A stretch of 64,000 bases of DNA from Pedobacter panaciterrae (GCF_013204795.1 NZ_JABMKW010000012.1:62001-126000), one strand, 5' to 3'; positions 32,326-41,763 are shown, counted from the stretch's first letter. Made by a program: numbers and translations. Notes: a model not told the origin generated them from the letters alone.

Positions 32326-33735
32326 ATGGCAAAATTGTTAATAATTGATGATGAGAGAGCGATAAGAAGTACTTTACGTGAAATCTTAGAATACGAGAAC
32401 TATGAAGTTGAGGATATTGACAATGGTGTAGATGGATTAGAGCTCATCAAAAAGAAGAAATACGACCTAGTCCTATGTGATATCAAGATGAATAAAATGG
32501 ATGGAATGGAGGTGCTGGAACAAGCACTTGCATATAGCCCGGACCTTCCATTCATTATGATTTCAGGACATGGAACGGTCGAAACCGCAATAGAAGCCAG
32601 TAAAAAAGGTGCATTTGATTTCATTTCAAAACCACCGGATCTAAACAGGCTACTGATTACAGTTAGAAATGCACTGGACAGAGGTACTTTAGTTACTGAA
32701 ACCAAAGTATTAAAAAGAAAAGTTAGCAAAACAAGAGATATTCTAGGTAGTTCAGAGAATATTAACAAAATTAAAGAAACTATAGAGCGTGTTGCCCCTA
32801 CAGAAGCCAGGGTATTAATAACCGGAGCAAATGGTAGTGGTAAAGAATTGGTTGCACGTTGGTTACACGAAAAATCGAATCGTGCCGACAGCCCTCTTAT
32901 CGAGGTTAACTGCGCTGCTATTCCATCAGAACTGATAGAGAGTGAATTATTTGGCCACGAAAAAGGTTCATTTACCTCTGCTGTAAAACAGCGTATAGGT
33001 AAATTTGAACTTGCCAATGGGGGAACGCTGTTTTTAGATGAAATTGGAGACATGAGCCTTTCGGCTCAGGCAAAAGTTTTACGCGCATTACAGGAACACA
33101 AAATCACCCGTGTAGGTGGCGAAAAAGAACTTGAAGTGAATGTACGTGTACTGGCAGCTACCAATAAAAATCTTTTAAAAGAAATCGAAGATGGCAATTT
33201 CCGTATGGATTTATACCACCGTCTAAACGTTATAAATATCCATGTTCCACATCTAAGTGAGCGCATTGACGATATCCCGGAGATCGCGCAAAGCTTCCTT
33301 GAAGAAATTTGTAAAGAATATGGCATGCCTGTTAAAAAGATCAGCGATAGCGCCATGACAGCATTACAAAGTCTGCCGTGGACAGGTAATGTTAGGGAAT
33401 TACACAACATGATCGAACGTCTCATTATTTTAAGCGATAAAACCATTACAGATCATGATGTAACTGTATTTGCAAATCCTAGTGGAGGAACAAACATAGG
33501 TGCAGCAGGTGGGACTCCCAATGGATCTACCCATACAGCTCCTTCTCCAGCCTTGGCTTATGATAAATTCAACAACTTTCAGGATTACAAAGACTATGCT
33601 GAAAAAGAATTCATCAAGTTTAAATTGGAAAAGAACAACTGGAATGTATCTAAAACTGCCGATGATATAGATATCCAACGCAGTCACTTATATAGTAAGA
33701 TCGAGAAATTCGGATTAAAAAGATCCGCAGAATAA
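32326..33735 (+). CDS. Sigma-54-type response regulator (NtrC/AtoC family)
   Basis: A 469-residue activator: receiver domain (1-120, phospho-acceptor Asp52 in LVLCDIKM), AAA+ domain (about 140-370; Walker A ITGANGSGKE, Walker B GGTLFLDEIGD) and C-terminal Fis-type HTH (NVSKTADDIDIQRSHLYSKIEKFGL). The loop that contacts sigma-54 reads GSFTSA (214-219) instead of GAFTGA. No histidine kinase gene is adjacent, so the phosphodonor is unknown. The gene is followed at once by a strong terminator. Confidence 0.93.
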   Translation: MAKLLIIDDERAIRSTLREILEYENYEVEDIDNGVDGLELIKKKKYDLVLCDIKMNKMDGMEVLEQALAYSPDLPFIMISGHGTVETAIEASKKGAFDFISKPPDLNRLLITVRNALDRGTLVTETKVLKRKVSKTRDILGSSENINKIKETIERVAPTEARVLITGANGSGKELVARWLHEKSNRADSPLIEVNCAAIPSELIESELFGHEKGSFTSAVKQRIGKFELANGGTLFLDEIGDMSLSAQAKVLRALQEHKITRVGGEKELEVNVRVLAATNKNLLKEIEDGNFRMDLYHRLNVINIHVPHLSERIDDIPEIAQSFLEEICKEYGMPVKKISDSAMTALQSLPWTGNVRELHNMIERLIILSDKTITDHDVTVFANPSGGTNIGAAGGTPNGSTHTAPSPALAYDKFNNFQDYKDYAEKEFIKFKLEKNNWNVSKTADDIDIQRSHLYSKIEKFGLKRSAE

Positions 33736-33740
33736 AAAAA

Positions 33741-33770
33741 AGCTCCTGATTTGATCAGGAGCTTTTTTTT
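33741..33770. terminator. Bidirectional rho-independent terminator
   Basis: AGCTCCTGAT (33741-33750) and ATCAGGAGCT (33754-33763) form a perfect 10-bp stem with a 3-nt loop, flanked by an A7 run and a T8 run. It terminates both the response regulator and the converging ClC gene, whose stop codon overlaps its edge. Confidence 0.92.
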
Positions 33771-35553
33771 ATTCCATATAATCAGCTTGCCTGCTTAACA
33801 AAGCCCTGTACTTATTAAAAATTGCCGTTTTGGATACAAACCCAAGGTAAGCTCCACTTTCATCCAATACAGGTAATAGCCATGCATTTTCCTTTTCCAT
33901 TTTCCCCAGTACCTTCTTTAGTGAATCCGTAACCAGTACAATATCTGGAGCAGTCTGCATCAGATCATTTACAGAAAGGTTATCTTCATCGGCAACATTC
34001 CTCTTCAAAACATCTTCAACAAACACCAAACCCTTAAAGCTCCTGTCTGCACTTACAACCGGAAACAAATTTCTTTTAGAAAGTAGAATTTCAGGCATTC
34101 TTACTGAGACCAGATCATCTTCATTTAAAACAAGGTAATCTCGTTCTACAAGATATTTAAGTTTCATCATATTAAGAACGGTAGTGTCTTTGTCTTCATG
34201 CGACAACAGTTCTCCCTTCTCTGCCAAAGGCTTGGTATAGATAGAGTATTTATTCGCACTGCGATTGATCAAATAAGAGATTGCAGATGTAATCATCAAC
34301 GGAACCATTAAAACATAACCACCGGTGATCTCGGCAATCAAAAATATCCCTGTAAGCGGTGCATGCATAATAGCGCTTAATGAAGCCGCCATGCCCGCCA
34401 CAATGAAATTGGCAACATTCAGGTTTGCTATTCCCAGAGTATTTGCAGAAAATGCAACCACAAAACCAATTAAACCACCAATAACCAAGCTCGGTGCAAA
34501 AATACCCCCATTCCCACCGGCACCTAAAGTAATAAGGGTAGCGCAAGATTTAGCAAAAATAGTTATTGCTGTAAAAAGGATAACCAGCCATGGCAAATTA
34601 CTATATTCTGAAAATATACTGTTGGTCATTACATTGGTATAATTTCCGCCAAGCAAATTTTTAATGGTAATATAACCCTCCCCATATAATGTTGGAAACA
34701 GGAAAACCATTATACCTAGCATCAAACCGCCAACAACTACACGTTTATATGGATGATTAATCTTGTAAAAGAAGGACTTAATAACCGAATTTGCTTTGGC
34801 AAAATAGATAGAGAAAAGACCAATTAAAACCGCAAGCAATACATAATATACAAGTGCATTCATCTTCCATCCTTCTGTAACCAGAAAGAAAAGCTGTTCG
34901 TTAAAAAAGAACCTTGCTACTACCGCAGCGGTGGCCGAAGCAAGCAATAAAGGTATAAAAGCAGGGATTGTAAACTCTGGAAGCAGTATTTCTATGGCAA
35001 ATACAATACCCGCAATTGGACTATTAAATGCAGCAGATATTCCGGCTGCTGCACCACACGCCAGCAACATTGTGGTTTCACGGTATGATAAACCTAAAAA
35101 TCTGCCTACAACAGAACCAATACCCCCTCCACTGGTCACAATTGGAGCTTCCAAACCCGTAGAACCCCCAAAACCAACAGTTAATGCTGCTGTAATAATT
35201 TGCGAATAGATATTATGAGGTTCTACTTTACTGGATTTTTTCGAAATTGTATACAAAAGAGGTGTTAGCCCGGTTTCAAATTTTCCTTTTCTGATGAACC
35301 TTCGCACATACATTACCGAAAGAAGTATCCCTATAAAAGGAAAAAAGAAATACAGATAATACTTGTACTGCCAGTGAAAACCCGTCTGCAGAAAATCTTC
35401 TATATGGTGAGTTAAGGTTTTTAGAAGTGCGGCAGCAAGACCGGCCAGAATGCCAACAATCAGTGCAGCAATAACCAGGAAATTACGGTTAGAAATTTTA
35501 GTTTTCCGGTAATGGTTAATCGAATCTATATAATTCACCAGCCGTATATACAT
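33769..35553 (-). CDS. Second ClC-family channel/antiporter with CBS pair
   Basis: A 594-residue membrane protein. GGSTGLEAPIVTSGGGIGS carries the gating glutamate, and TLGAGGNGGIFAPSLVIGG is the canonical third motif. The GxGxP loop of most ClCs is not recognisable (the region reads KGKFETGLTPLLYTI), unlike in the first ClC at 15765. Two CBS domains occupy residues 460-590. It is 10 nt downstream of the pseudouridine synthase gene and probably shares its transcript. Substrate is presumed chloride; whether it is a channel or exchanger cannot be told. Confidence 0.92.
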   Translation of the reverse strand: MYIRLVNYIDSINHYRKTKISNRNFLVIAALIVGILAGLAAALLKTLTHHIEDFLQTGFHWQYKYYLYFFFPFIGILLSVMYVRRFIRKGKFETGLTPLLYTISKKSSKVEPHNIYSQIITAALTVGFGGSTGLEAPIVTSGGGIGSVVGRFLGLSYRETTMLLACGAAAGISAAFNSPIAGIVFAIEILLPEFTIPAFIPLLLASATAAVVARFFFNEQLFFLVTEGWKMNALVYYVLLAVLIGLFSIYFAKANSVIKSFFYKINHPYKRVVVGGLMLGIMVFLFPTLYGEGYITIKNLLGGNYTNVMTNSIFSEYSNLPWLVILFTAITIFAKSCATLITLGAGGNGGIFAPSLVIGGLIGFVVAFSANTLGIANLNVANFIVAGMAASLSAIMHAPLTGIFLIAEITGGYVLMVPLMITSAISYLINRSANKYSIYTKPLAEKGELLSHEDKDTTVLNMMKLKYLVERDYLVLNEDDLVSVRMPEILLSKRNLFPVVSADRSFKGLVFVEDVLKRNVADEDNLSVNDLMQTAPDIVLVTDSLKKVLGKMEKENAWLLPVLDESGAYLGFVSKTAIFNKYRALLSRQADYME

Positions 35554-35563
35554 AATTTACCTT

Positions 35564-36286
35564 TTAAGCGTCAAATTTATCCAGCAATTTAATTAATGTA
35601 GCAAAATCTTTTGGATAGGGTGCGTCGATTACAATATCCTTATCATCAAGGCCTTTAAATACCAAATGGCGGGCATGTAAAGCAAAACGTTTCATGATGG
35701 GTTGTTCCTCATCATCCTTTGCAATGCGGTATCCTTTTTTCATGGCCGATAGGTATACCGGTTTACCCTTATACATATGATCTCCAACAATTGCAGCACG
35801 CTGGGTAGCTAAATGTATCCGAATCTGATGCATCCTACCAGTTATTGGTTTACACTCTACCAGAGTATAATGTCTGTAGTTTTTAATGGAATTAAAATAC
35901 GTTTCCGCACGTTTACCTTCCTTACGGTCTATAGTTACACTCTTATTTCCATCATTTAGAATAGGAAGGTCTATGAACAAGTCTTTAAAAGTAAACTGCC
36001 CATCAACAACAGCGTGGTATACTTTATTTACCTTACGCTTTTCAAATTGCATGGCTACAGAACGGTAAGCCTCAGGCGTTTTTGCAATAATAATTGCACC
36101 CGAAGTTTCTTTATCAAGGCGATGGCAAACCTGTGCATCGGCACTATATTGTTTAGCAAGGCGTAAGATATTTACTTCACCAGAACCGCCGCGCTCATCT
36201 AAAGAGGCAACAAAAGGTGGTTTATTTACAACGATATAATCATCGTTTTCGAATAGGATAATGTCTTTAAATGAAGGATATTTCAA
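35564..36286 (-). CDS. RluA-family pseudouridine synthase
   Basis: A 240-residue enzyme that isomerises uridine to pseudouridine in rRNA or tRNA. The catalytic motif is HRLDKETSGAIIIAK with its invariant Asp; GRMHQIRIHLA and ALHARHLVF are the other conserved segments. There is no N-terminal S4 domain, as in RluA-like short forms, so the target site is unclear. No in-frame ATG exists between the preceding stop and the conserved N-terminus (KDIILFENDDYIVVNKPP), so translation probably starts at TTG 36286. Confidence 0.9.
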   Translation of the reverse strand: MKYPSFKDIILFENDDYIVVNKPPFVASLDERGGSGEVNILRLAKQYSADAQVCHRLDKETSGAIIIAKTPEAYRSVAMQFEKRKVNKVYHAVVDGQFTFKDLFIDLPILNDGNKSVTIDRKEGKRAETYFNSIKNYRHYTLVECKPITGRMHQIRIHLATQRAAIVGDHMYKGKPVYLSAMKKGYRIAKDDEEQPIMKRFALHARHLVFKGLDDKDIVIDAPYPKDFATLIKLLDKFDA

Positions 36287-36396
36287 TTCAGTGTGTTTTT
36301 CAGAAGTAACTAGTGCATTCCAGCCTGTAAAGATATCAATGAGCTAATTCGCTACAGGTAGCAAAAAGCCCAATGATCTTCCAGAATGCAAAAGTA

Positions 36397-37086
36397 CTAA
36401 GAAAGTTCGAATTTATACCCCACTCCTTTTACAGTAGCAACATAAGTTTCACCTAACTTCTCGCGTAACTTGCGAATGTGTACATCAATTGTACGGTTTG
36501 TAACCACTACAGAATCTTCCCAAATATTCTTTAGAATAGATTCTCTGGTATATACCTTACCTGGTTTTGAAGCTAATAAATAAAGTAATTCAAACTCTTT
36601 TTTAGCTAAAATGACTTTTTTACCACTCTGAAAAACAAGGTACGCTTCTCTGTCAATTACCAAATCACCTATTTCAACCTTATTATCAGAAACCTCGTCT
36701 CCGCTTGCATTTCTTCTTAGAATCGCATTAATACGACTTACTAGTGCACGAGGCTTAATTGGTTTAGCTATATAATCATCTGCACCAACATTAAATCCCG
36801 CTATTTCTGAATACTCTTCACTTCGTGCTGTTAAAAACACCATAAAAGTATTTTTAAACTCAGGAATAGCCCTCATTAACCTGCATGCCTCAATACCATC
36901 CATCTTTGGCATCATGATATCCAGGATAATTAAATCAGGATGTACCTTCTTTGCAATCGTAATGCCTTCCTGACCATTATTGGCTAAGAATACCTGATAT
37001 CCCTCTTTCTTTAAGTTATACTCAATTAACTCTAAAATATCTGGTTCGTCATCAACAATAAGTATCTTCTGTTTTACGGTGCTCAT
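36397..37086 (-). CDS. OmpR/PhoB-family response regulator
   Basis: A 229-residue two-component regulator. Receiver domain: KILIVDDEPDILELIEYNLKKEGY with phospho-acceptor Asp in DLIILDIMMPKMDG, and conserved Thr and Lys (FLTARSEE, DDYIAKPI). Winged-helix DNA-binding domain from about residue 130 (VILAKKEFELLYLLASKPGKVYTRESIL, VTNRTIDVHIRKLREKLG). It most resembles the PhoB/RprY group of Bacteroidetes. No kinase gene is next to it. Three TGTTAA-like direct repeats spaced exactly 11 bp lie 47-74 bp upstream, suggesting autoregulation. Confidence 0.93.
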   Translation of the reverse strand: MSTVKQKILIVDDEPDILELIEYNLKKEGYQVFLANNGQEGITIAKKVHPDLIILDIMMPKMDGIEACRLMRAIPEFKNTFMVFLTARSEEYSEIAGFNVGADDYIAKPIKPRALVSRINAILRRNASGDEVSDNKVEIGDLVIDREAYLVFQSGKKVILAKKEFELLYLLASKPGKVYTRESILKNIWEDSVVVTNRTIDVHIRKLREKLGETYVATVKGVGYKFELS

Positions 37087-37132
37087 AGCTTTAATTATTT
37101 GTTACGAAATTAGGTAATCAATTATAATATAC

Positions 37133-37160
37133 CGTTAAACTCATGTTAACAAATTGTTAA
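37133..37160. promoter_or_regulatory. Three direct repeats at 11-bp spacing upstream of the response regulator
   Basis: CGTTAA (37133), TGTTAA (37144) and TGTTAA (37155) recur with exactly 11-bp periodicity, the layout used by OmpR/PhoB-type dimers. They lie upstream of the regulator gene at 36397-37086. Confidence 0.5.
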
Positions 37161-37191
37161 TACCATCATGTATATTAACATGAATTTAGGG

Positions 37192-38301
37192 TTAGCGTAA
37201 AGTTTTATTTAAAAATGCATCAAGCTCCTCTCCGCGAAGATTCTTTGCAACTATTGTTCCCTTTGGATCTATGATAAATGAGCTTGGAATAGCCTCTATT
37301 TGATACAATCTAACTGTAGAACCTTCAAAATCGCTTAATTCGCTGGCATGGTTCCAGGTTAGTTTATCATCAGCAATTGCTTTTTTCCATGCTGCCGGGT
37401 CTTTATCTAAAGAAATACCCAATATGGTAAAATTCTTGTCTTTATAAGTATTGTAGGCTTTAACCACATTCGGATTTTCCTGTCTGCATGGCATACACCA
37501 CGATGCCCAGAAATCAAGCAATACATATTTTCCTTTAAAATCAGACAACTTAACTGGCTTTCCATCGATACCGGTTATGGTAAATTCTGGTGCAGCCTGA
37601 CCAATTTGAACAGCCTTTAAGCTAGCCATTCTCTTTAAAAATTCAGTTACTGCGGCATTATCATTAAACTTACTTTTGATTTTATCAGAGTAAGCCACCA
37701 TTTCTTTCTCAAATTCCGAAGGATTTAACAAGTTTATGGCATAAAAACCTGCTAACGATTCTGTATTCTCCTCAGCAAATTTCAACACCGCTTTATTAAG
37801 CCCTTCAATTTCAGCAGTATATTGAGGTCTCATTTGCTCCATAATAGCTTCTCTCTTATCTGGCTGGGCCGATACTGCTTCATCAAACTGAGTTTGTATA
37901 GCAGCAATTTTAGTCATATACTCATGCTTGGTGGTGTTCAATTCCTGTAACTTATCAGCCTCAGCAGCACCAGATGTAGTATAAGCCAATGATTTGTCGG
38001 CCAAATCAGCAGTAATTTTAATTTCATCGCCATTCTTTGCAATAATCATATACTCGTTATTGCCCGCAGAAATCCTAAAGAAATCTGCCCCCGGGGTTGA
38101 ATGGGTGAATTTAAATTCTCCTTTTTCAGAAAACACAGTTGAATCTAATGGCAAAGCATTGTCTTTTTGCAAGCCAAATAAGTAAACTTTGCTTTTTGGA
38201 GCAGCGTTTTTAAACTCCCCGTTAATTACAAACTTACTTTTGTCCTTACATGCTGCAAAAGCCACACACAACACCAATACATACCCAATACGTTTCATCA
38301 T
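37192..38301 (-). CDS. TlpA/ResA-like thiol-disulfide lipoprotein with DUF4369
   Basis: A 369-residue exported protein; FAACKDKSK at residues 16-24 suggests a lipoprotein (Cys19). Residues 25-125 are a DUF4369 domain (FVINGEFKNAAPKSKVYLFG). The C-terminal 145 residues are a thioredoxin fold of the AhpC/TSA-TlpA type, with active site WASWCMPC (about Cys269/Cys272) and the cis-Pro loop IEAIPSSFIIDP. A typical role is periplasmic disulfide reduction, for example during cytochrome c maturation or redox defence. It lies 8 nt downstream of gatB. Confidence 0.92.
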   Translation of the reverse strand: MMKRIGYVLVLCVAFAACKDKSKFVINGEFKNAAPKSKVYLFGLQKDNALPLDSTVFSEKGEFKFTHSTPGADFFRISAGNNEYMIIAKNGDEIKITADLADKSLAYTTSGAAEADKLQELNTTKHEYMTKIAAIQTQFDEAVSAQPDKREAIMEQMRPQYTAEIEGLNKAVLKFAEENTESLAGFYAINLLNPSEFEKEMVAYSDKIKSKFNDNAAVTEFLKRMASLKAVQIGQAAPEFTITGIDGKPVKLSDFKGKYVLLDFWASWCMPCRQENPNVVKAYNTYKDKNFTILGISLDKDPAAWKKAIADDKLTWNHASELSDFEGSTVRLYQIEAIPSSFIIDPKGTIVAKNLRGEELDAFLNKTLR

Positions 38302-38309
38302 AATATTTA

Positions 38310-39773
38310 CTATTTTAATTTCTCTTGTAACAATTCATTTATTTTTTGAGGATCTGCTTTTCCCCTGGCAAGTTTCATTACCTCACCTACGAAAAGCCCA
38401 AGCACGCCTTTTTTTCCTTTTTTATAGGCTTGTACCTGTGCTTCGTATTTCGATAGAACCTGATCCACAAAACCAGCCAGTTCATCACTATTTTCTTCAA
38501 TTAGCAAGCTATGTTCAGTAGCCAGTTTATTTACATCGGCACCCGCATTATTAACAATTAAAGGCAATAGCTGTTGCAATGCAATTTGTTGGGTGATCTT
38601 TTTATTATCTACCAGGTTAATTGCATCTGCAAGTTGCACAGGACTAACTTTAAAGCCTGATATTGTGATCTCTTGTTCACTTAACAAAGCTCTGATAGAT
38701 CCGGTAAGCCAATTCACCAGGCTCTTTGTATTTTTAACTATAGGCAATGCCGAATTAAAATAGGTAAGCAAGTCAATATCTTCAGCAAGTAATGTAGCTT
38801 CAGATGTGTTAACTCCATAATCTTTTACCAGTCTTTTAGAGATCTCCGAGGGCAGTTCAGGCATTGTGGCCTTTATCTGCTCCAGCCACTCATCAGAAAT
38901 ATGTACGGGCGGCAAATCCGGATCCGGAAAATACCTGTAATCATTGGCTTCTTCCTTGCTCCGCATTGGCGATGTTGTACCTTCTTCAGCATCAAAGTTC
39001 AATGTGCTCTGTATAATCCTTCCTCCGTTGGCTACAACCTCTTTTTGTCTGTTAAACTCAAAATCCATTGCCCTGCGCACGTTTCTTATGGAGTTTAGGT
39101 TTTTTACCTCACAGCGCGTTCCAAATTCTGTTGCACCAACCTCACGGATAGAGATATTTGCATCGCAACGCAAACTTCCTTCTTCCATATTGCCATCACT
39201 CACATTTAAATGACGAACCAATTTCCTCATCTCTGTTAACAGCGCAGATGCTTCTTCTGAACTTCTGATATCAGGTTCTGTAACAATCTCTATTAATGGA
39301 ACCCCTGCCCTGTTTAAATCTACATAAGAGTATTGATCATTCTGATCATGCATACTTTTACCGGCATCCTCTTCCAGGTGTATTCTATTAATTCCAATGC
39401 GCTTTTCTTCACCATTGCTTAGCGTTACATTCAGATAACCATTCTGACAGATGGGCTTGTTATCCTGAGTAATCTGATATCCTTTAGGCAAATCGGCATA
39501 GAAATAATTCTTTCTATCAAAAAAATTGAGCTGGTTAATTGTGCAATTTAAGGCCAGGCCCATTCTAACGGCTTTAGCAACCACCTCTTTATTCAATTTA
39601 GGCAAAGCGCCTGGTAATGCCAGCGAAACAGCAGAGATATGCTCATTAGGTTTTGCTCCAAAAGAAGCACTATCCGACGAGAATATTTTTGTTTGTGTGT
39701 TTAATTGTACGTGGATTTCTAAACCAGATACCAATTCGAATTCTGATGGAGAAACTGCAGTTTTCGTACTCAT
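38310..39773 (-). CDS. gatB: Aspartyl/glutamyl-tRNA amidotransferase subunit B
   Basis: A 487-residue subunit of GatCAB that activates mischarged Glu-tRNA(Gln) or Asp-tRNA(Asn) for transamidation. GLEIHVQLNTQTKIFS opens the catalytic cradle domain, with family hallmarks LALNCTINQLNFFDRKNYFYADLPKGYQITQ and EDAGKSMHD. The C-terminal GatB/YqeY helical domain (LLSEQEITISGFKVSP to EVMKLARGKADPQKINELL) binds tRNA. Length is normal. gatA and gatC are not in the window. Confidence 0.97.
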   Translation of the reverse strand: MSTKTAVSPSEFELVSGLEIHVQLNTQTKIFSSDSASFGAKPNEHISAVSLALPGALPKLNKEVVAKAVRMGLALNCTINQLNFFDRKNYFYADLPKGYQITQDNKPICQNGYLNVTLSNGEEKRIGINRIHLEEDAGKSMHDQNDQYSYVDLNRAGVPLIEIVTEPDIRSSEEASALLTEMRKLVRHLNVSDGNMEEGSLRCDANISIREVGATEFGTRCEVKNLNSIRNVRRAMDFEFNRQKEVVANGGRIIQSTLNFDAEEGTTSPMRSKEEANDYRYFPDPDLPPVHISDEWLEQIKATMPELPSEISKRLVKDYGVNTSEATLLAEDIDLLTYFNSALPIVKNTKSLVNWLTGSIRALLSEQEITISGFKVSPVQLADAINLVDNKKITQQIALQQLLPLIVNNAGADVNKLATEHSLLIEENSDELAGFVDQVLSKYEAQVQAYKKGKKGVLGLFVGEVMKLARGKADPQKINELLQEKLK

Positions 39774-39921
39774 TTATATGCAATAATTAACTTTATTCAA
39801 CATGTATTTAAGATACAAACATAACCATTTATGCGTTATTAACACAGATTTGTAGCCAGAATTATACTTATGGCACAAACTTTGGTTTTAATACATCACA
39901 CACAAATAATAAATCAATTCT

Positions 39922-40449
39922 ATGAAAAAACTATTTTTATTGGCGATGCTTGGATTTGCATCAATAATAGCTGCAACAGCACCTGCAAAGGCGCAAGTAA
40001 ACATTAGTGTTAACATAGGCTCACAGCCGCAATGGGGACCAAGAGGCTATGATTATGTAGACTACTATTACATGCCCGACATTGAGAGTTATTATTATGT
40101 ACCAACCAGACAGTTTATTTACTTAAACGGAAACCGGTGGGTTCATTCTCGTTCACTGCCACATAGATACAGGGGTTACAACTTATACTCTGGAAGAAAA
40201 TACGTAATTAATTCGCCAAGACCATATCATAACCACAATGCTTATAGGGTTAAATATGGCAGACATGATAACTGGAAAGGGAATAGAAGACATTACACTG
40301 AAAGATATCGCGAAGATAGACACCATGATAACGGCAGAAGACAATACAGAGAAAGAGGTAATAACAGAAGACGCGACAACAGGCATTACGAAAACAAAAG
40401 GGAAAGAAGAGATCCGGGTATTGAAAGAATAATAAGGCCAAGAGGGTAA
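39922..40449 (+). CDS. Exported basic protein rich in Arg, His, Tyr and Asn
   Basis: A 175-residue protein with a clear signal peptide (MKKLFLLAMLGFASIIAATA, cleavage near KAQ). The first mature part has aromatic repeats (YDYVDYYYMPDIESYYYVPTRQFIYLNGNRW). From residue 110 on it is extremely basic and low in complexity (RERGNNRRRDNRHYENKRERR), predicted disordered. The YYYxP-x-YYY-x-P layout resembles small periplasmic or surface proteins found in this order. No catalytic motif is visible; nucleic-acid or polyanion binding is possible. A terminator follows directly. Confidence 0.7.
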   Translation: MKKLFLLAMLGFASIIAATAPAKAQVNISVNIGSQPQWGPRGYDYVDYYYMPDIESYYYVPTRQFIYLNGNRWVHSRSLPHRYRGYNLYSGRKYVINSPRPYHNHNAYRVKYGRHDNWKGNRRHYTERYREDRHHDNGRRQYRERGNNRRRDNRHYENKRERRDPGIERIIRPRG

Positions 40450-40456
40450 AAACTTT

Positions 40457-40491
40457 CGTCATCTCTCCTAACGTAGAGATGACGATTTTTT
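40457..40491 (+). terminator. Rho-independent terminator
   Basis: CGTCATCTCT (40457-40466) pairs with AGAGATGACG (40475-40484) around an 8-nt loop, followed by ATTTTTT. The outer arm CGTCATCTC is identical to that of the 52-bp palindrome at 58383. Confidence 0.85.
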
Positions 40492-40515
40492 AGATGCTCC
40501 CAATTATTTTTATAA

Positions 40516-41760
40516 CTAGCGTTTTAATCTCAGCCTTTCTTTAATCATTTCAGGCTTAGTAAATCCTACCTTATTGGAAGAAAGGTTTACTATAGATTTT
40601 ACACGAGCAACAGCAGTTTTAGCTACTTTGGCTTGTTGCTTATTTATCAACGAAAGCGAATTAGCAAATATAAGTTCCGATTCATTACCCAATTGTTCAT
40701 CTGTAGCTGCTATTTCTACAGGCATCCCGCTAAAATAATCACCCTCATCTTTTGCATTCTTAATTTGAAAACTCACTGCGGATAAGACCATTCTATCTAT
40801 TTTTATTCCGAAAGAACCAACTGGCTTTCCGTAAGTTTGCTCCCCTATCAATTTAACATTAAAATAAGGTTTAAGGGAATTTATCAGCATTTCACTGGCA
40901 GATGCAGTGCCATTATTCACTAAAAAATAAAGGCTGGATATTGTTTTCAACTGCCCTTCTTTTTTAAATAAATAGGTATTACCACCAACAGAAAAATCCA
41001 CATCAGCATAAGTTGCCCGGCGACCATCAACCAATACAGGTTGATTATTTTCATCCAGATAAAGCTGATTTTTTAAGATAGCTGCTTTGCCCGACTGCAT
41101 TTGAGCATTAAAATGCTCACTATACATTACTTTATCATTCATAGATGGTGTAGCAATGAGGTTGGCCAGATGTTGTGCTGTCTCTACATAACCACCTGGG
41201 TTATTACGTAAATCTATAACAAGTGAAGTAATCCCCGAAGAGGCAAATTCTGTGAATGCCTCATTTAAAGGTACCATTAGCTCACTTAAATGTGCGAACT
41301 CGCTAAGTTTAAGATACCCTATATTTCCTGATGATAAAGCAGAAACTGTAACGGATGTGTTTGTATTTAAAGCAGCCTGATATCCGGCGTTAAGAATTCC
41401 TTCTTCTATGTAGCTATATTTAGACAACCCCGGCAGATTGGTCTTTTCATAAGCTTCAGATGTTAAAGTGTTTATTTTATATTGACTGATATCGTAAAGA
41501 GCTTTCCTGAAATTCAGCAAATCTGATGTTGCTGTATTGTATCTACGTGGGTTGAAAGTTTTGTAATCTGGCAGTACATTATTCCAGAGATAAGTGTGTT
41601 TAGTATAAAGATAAATCGAATCCAGTGTTAGTTGTTCACGTGTGCCTTCAGTGGGTGATTCATTTTTTTCATCATCATTAAAAGAGGACTTCCTGCAAGC
41701 AGCAATACTGCTGATCAAAATGATCAGCAGTATATACTTGAGATAGCGATAATTACCCAT
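40516..41760 (-). CDS. S41-family (C-terminal processing) peptidase lipoprotein
   Basis: A 414-residue exported serine protease; lipobox SIAACRKSS indicates membrane anchoring. The tail-specific protease core is visible: SLVIDLRNNPGGYVETAQHLA, catalytic Ser in VNNGTASASEMLINSL and catalytic Lys region IGEQTYGKPVGSFG. An N-terminal helical domain (LTLDSIYLYTKHTYLWNNVLPDY) precedes it; no clear PDZ domain is seen. It starts 3 nt after the end of the fifth HmuY-like gene, so it is translated from the same message. It may process that lipoprotein or haemoproteins; this is inference. Confidence 0.9.
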   Translation of the reverse strand: MGNYRYLKYILLIILISSIAACRKSSFNDDEKNESPTEGTREQLTLDSIYLYTKHTYLWNNVLPDYKTFNPRRYNTATSDLLNFRKALYDISQYKINTLTSEAYEKTNLPGLSKYSYIEEGILNAGYQAALNTNTSVTVSALSSGNIGYLKLSEFAHLSELMVPLNEAFTEFASSGITSLVIDLRNNPGGYVETAQHLANLIATPSMNDKVMYSEHFNAQMQSGKAAILKNQLYLDENNQPVLVDGRRATYADVDFSVGGNTYLFKKEGQLKTISSLYFLVNNGTASASEMLINSLKPYFNVKLIGEQTYGKPVGSFGIKIDRMVLSAVSFQIKNAKDEGDYFSGMPVEIAATDEQLGNESELIFANSLSLINKQQAKVAKTAVARVKSIVNLSSNKVGFTKPEMIKERLRLKR

Positions 41761-41763
41761 ATA

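Noticed and set aside
32400..33053. 217-codon open frame antisense to the NtrC-type regulator
   Set aside because: The sense frame has complete receiver and AAA+ motifs; the antisense product is Ser/Leu-rich with no domain and no start signal.
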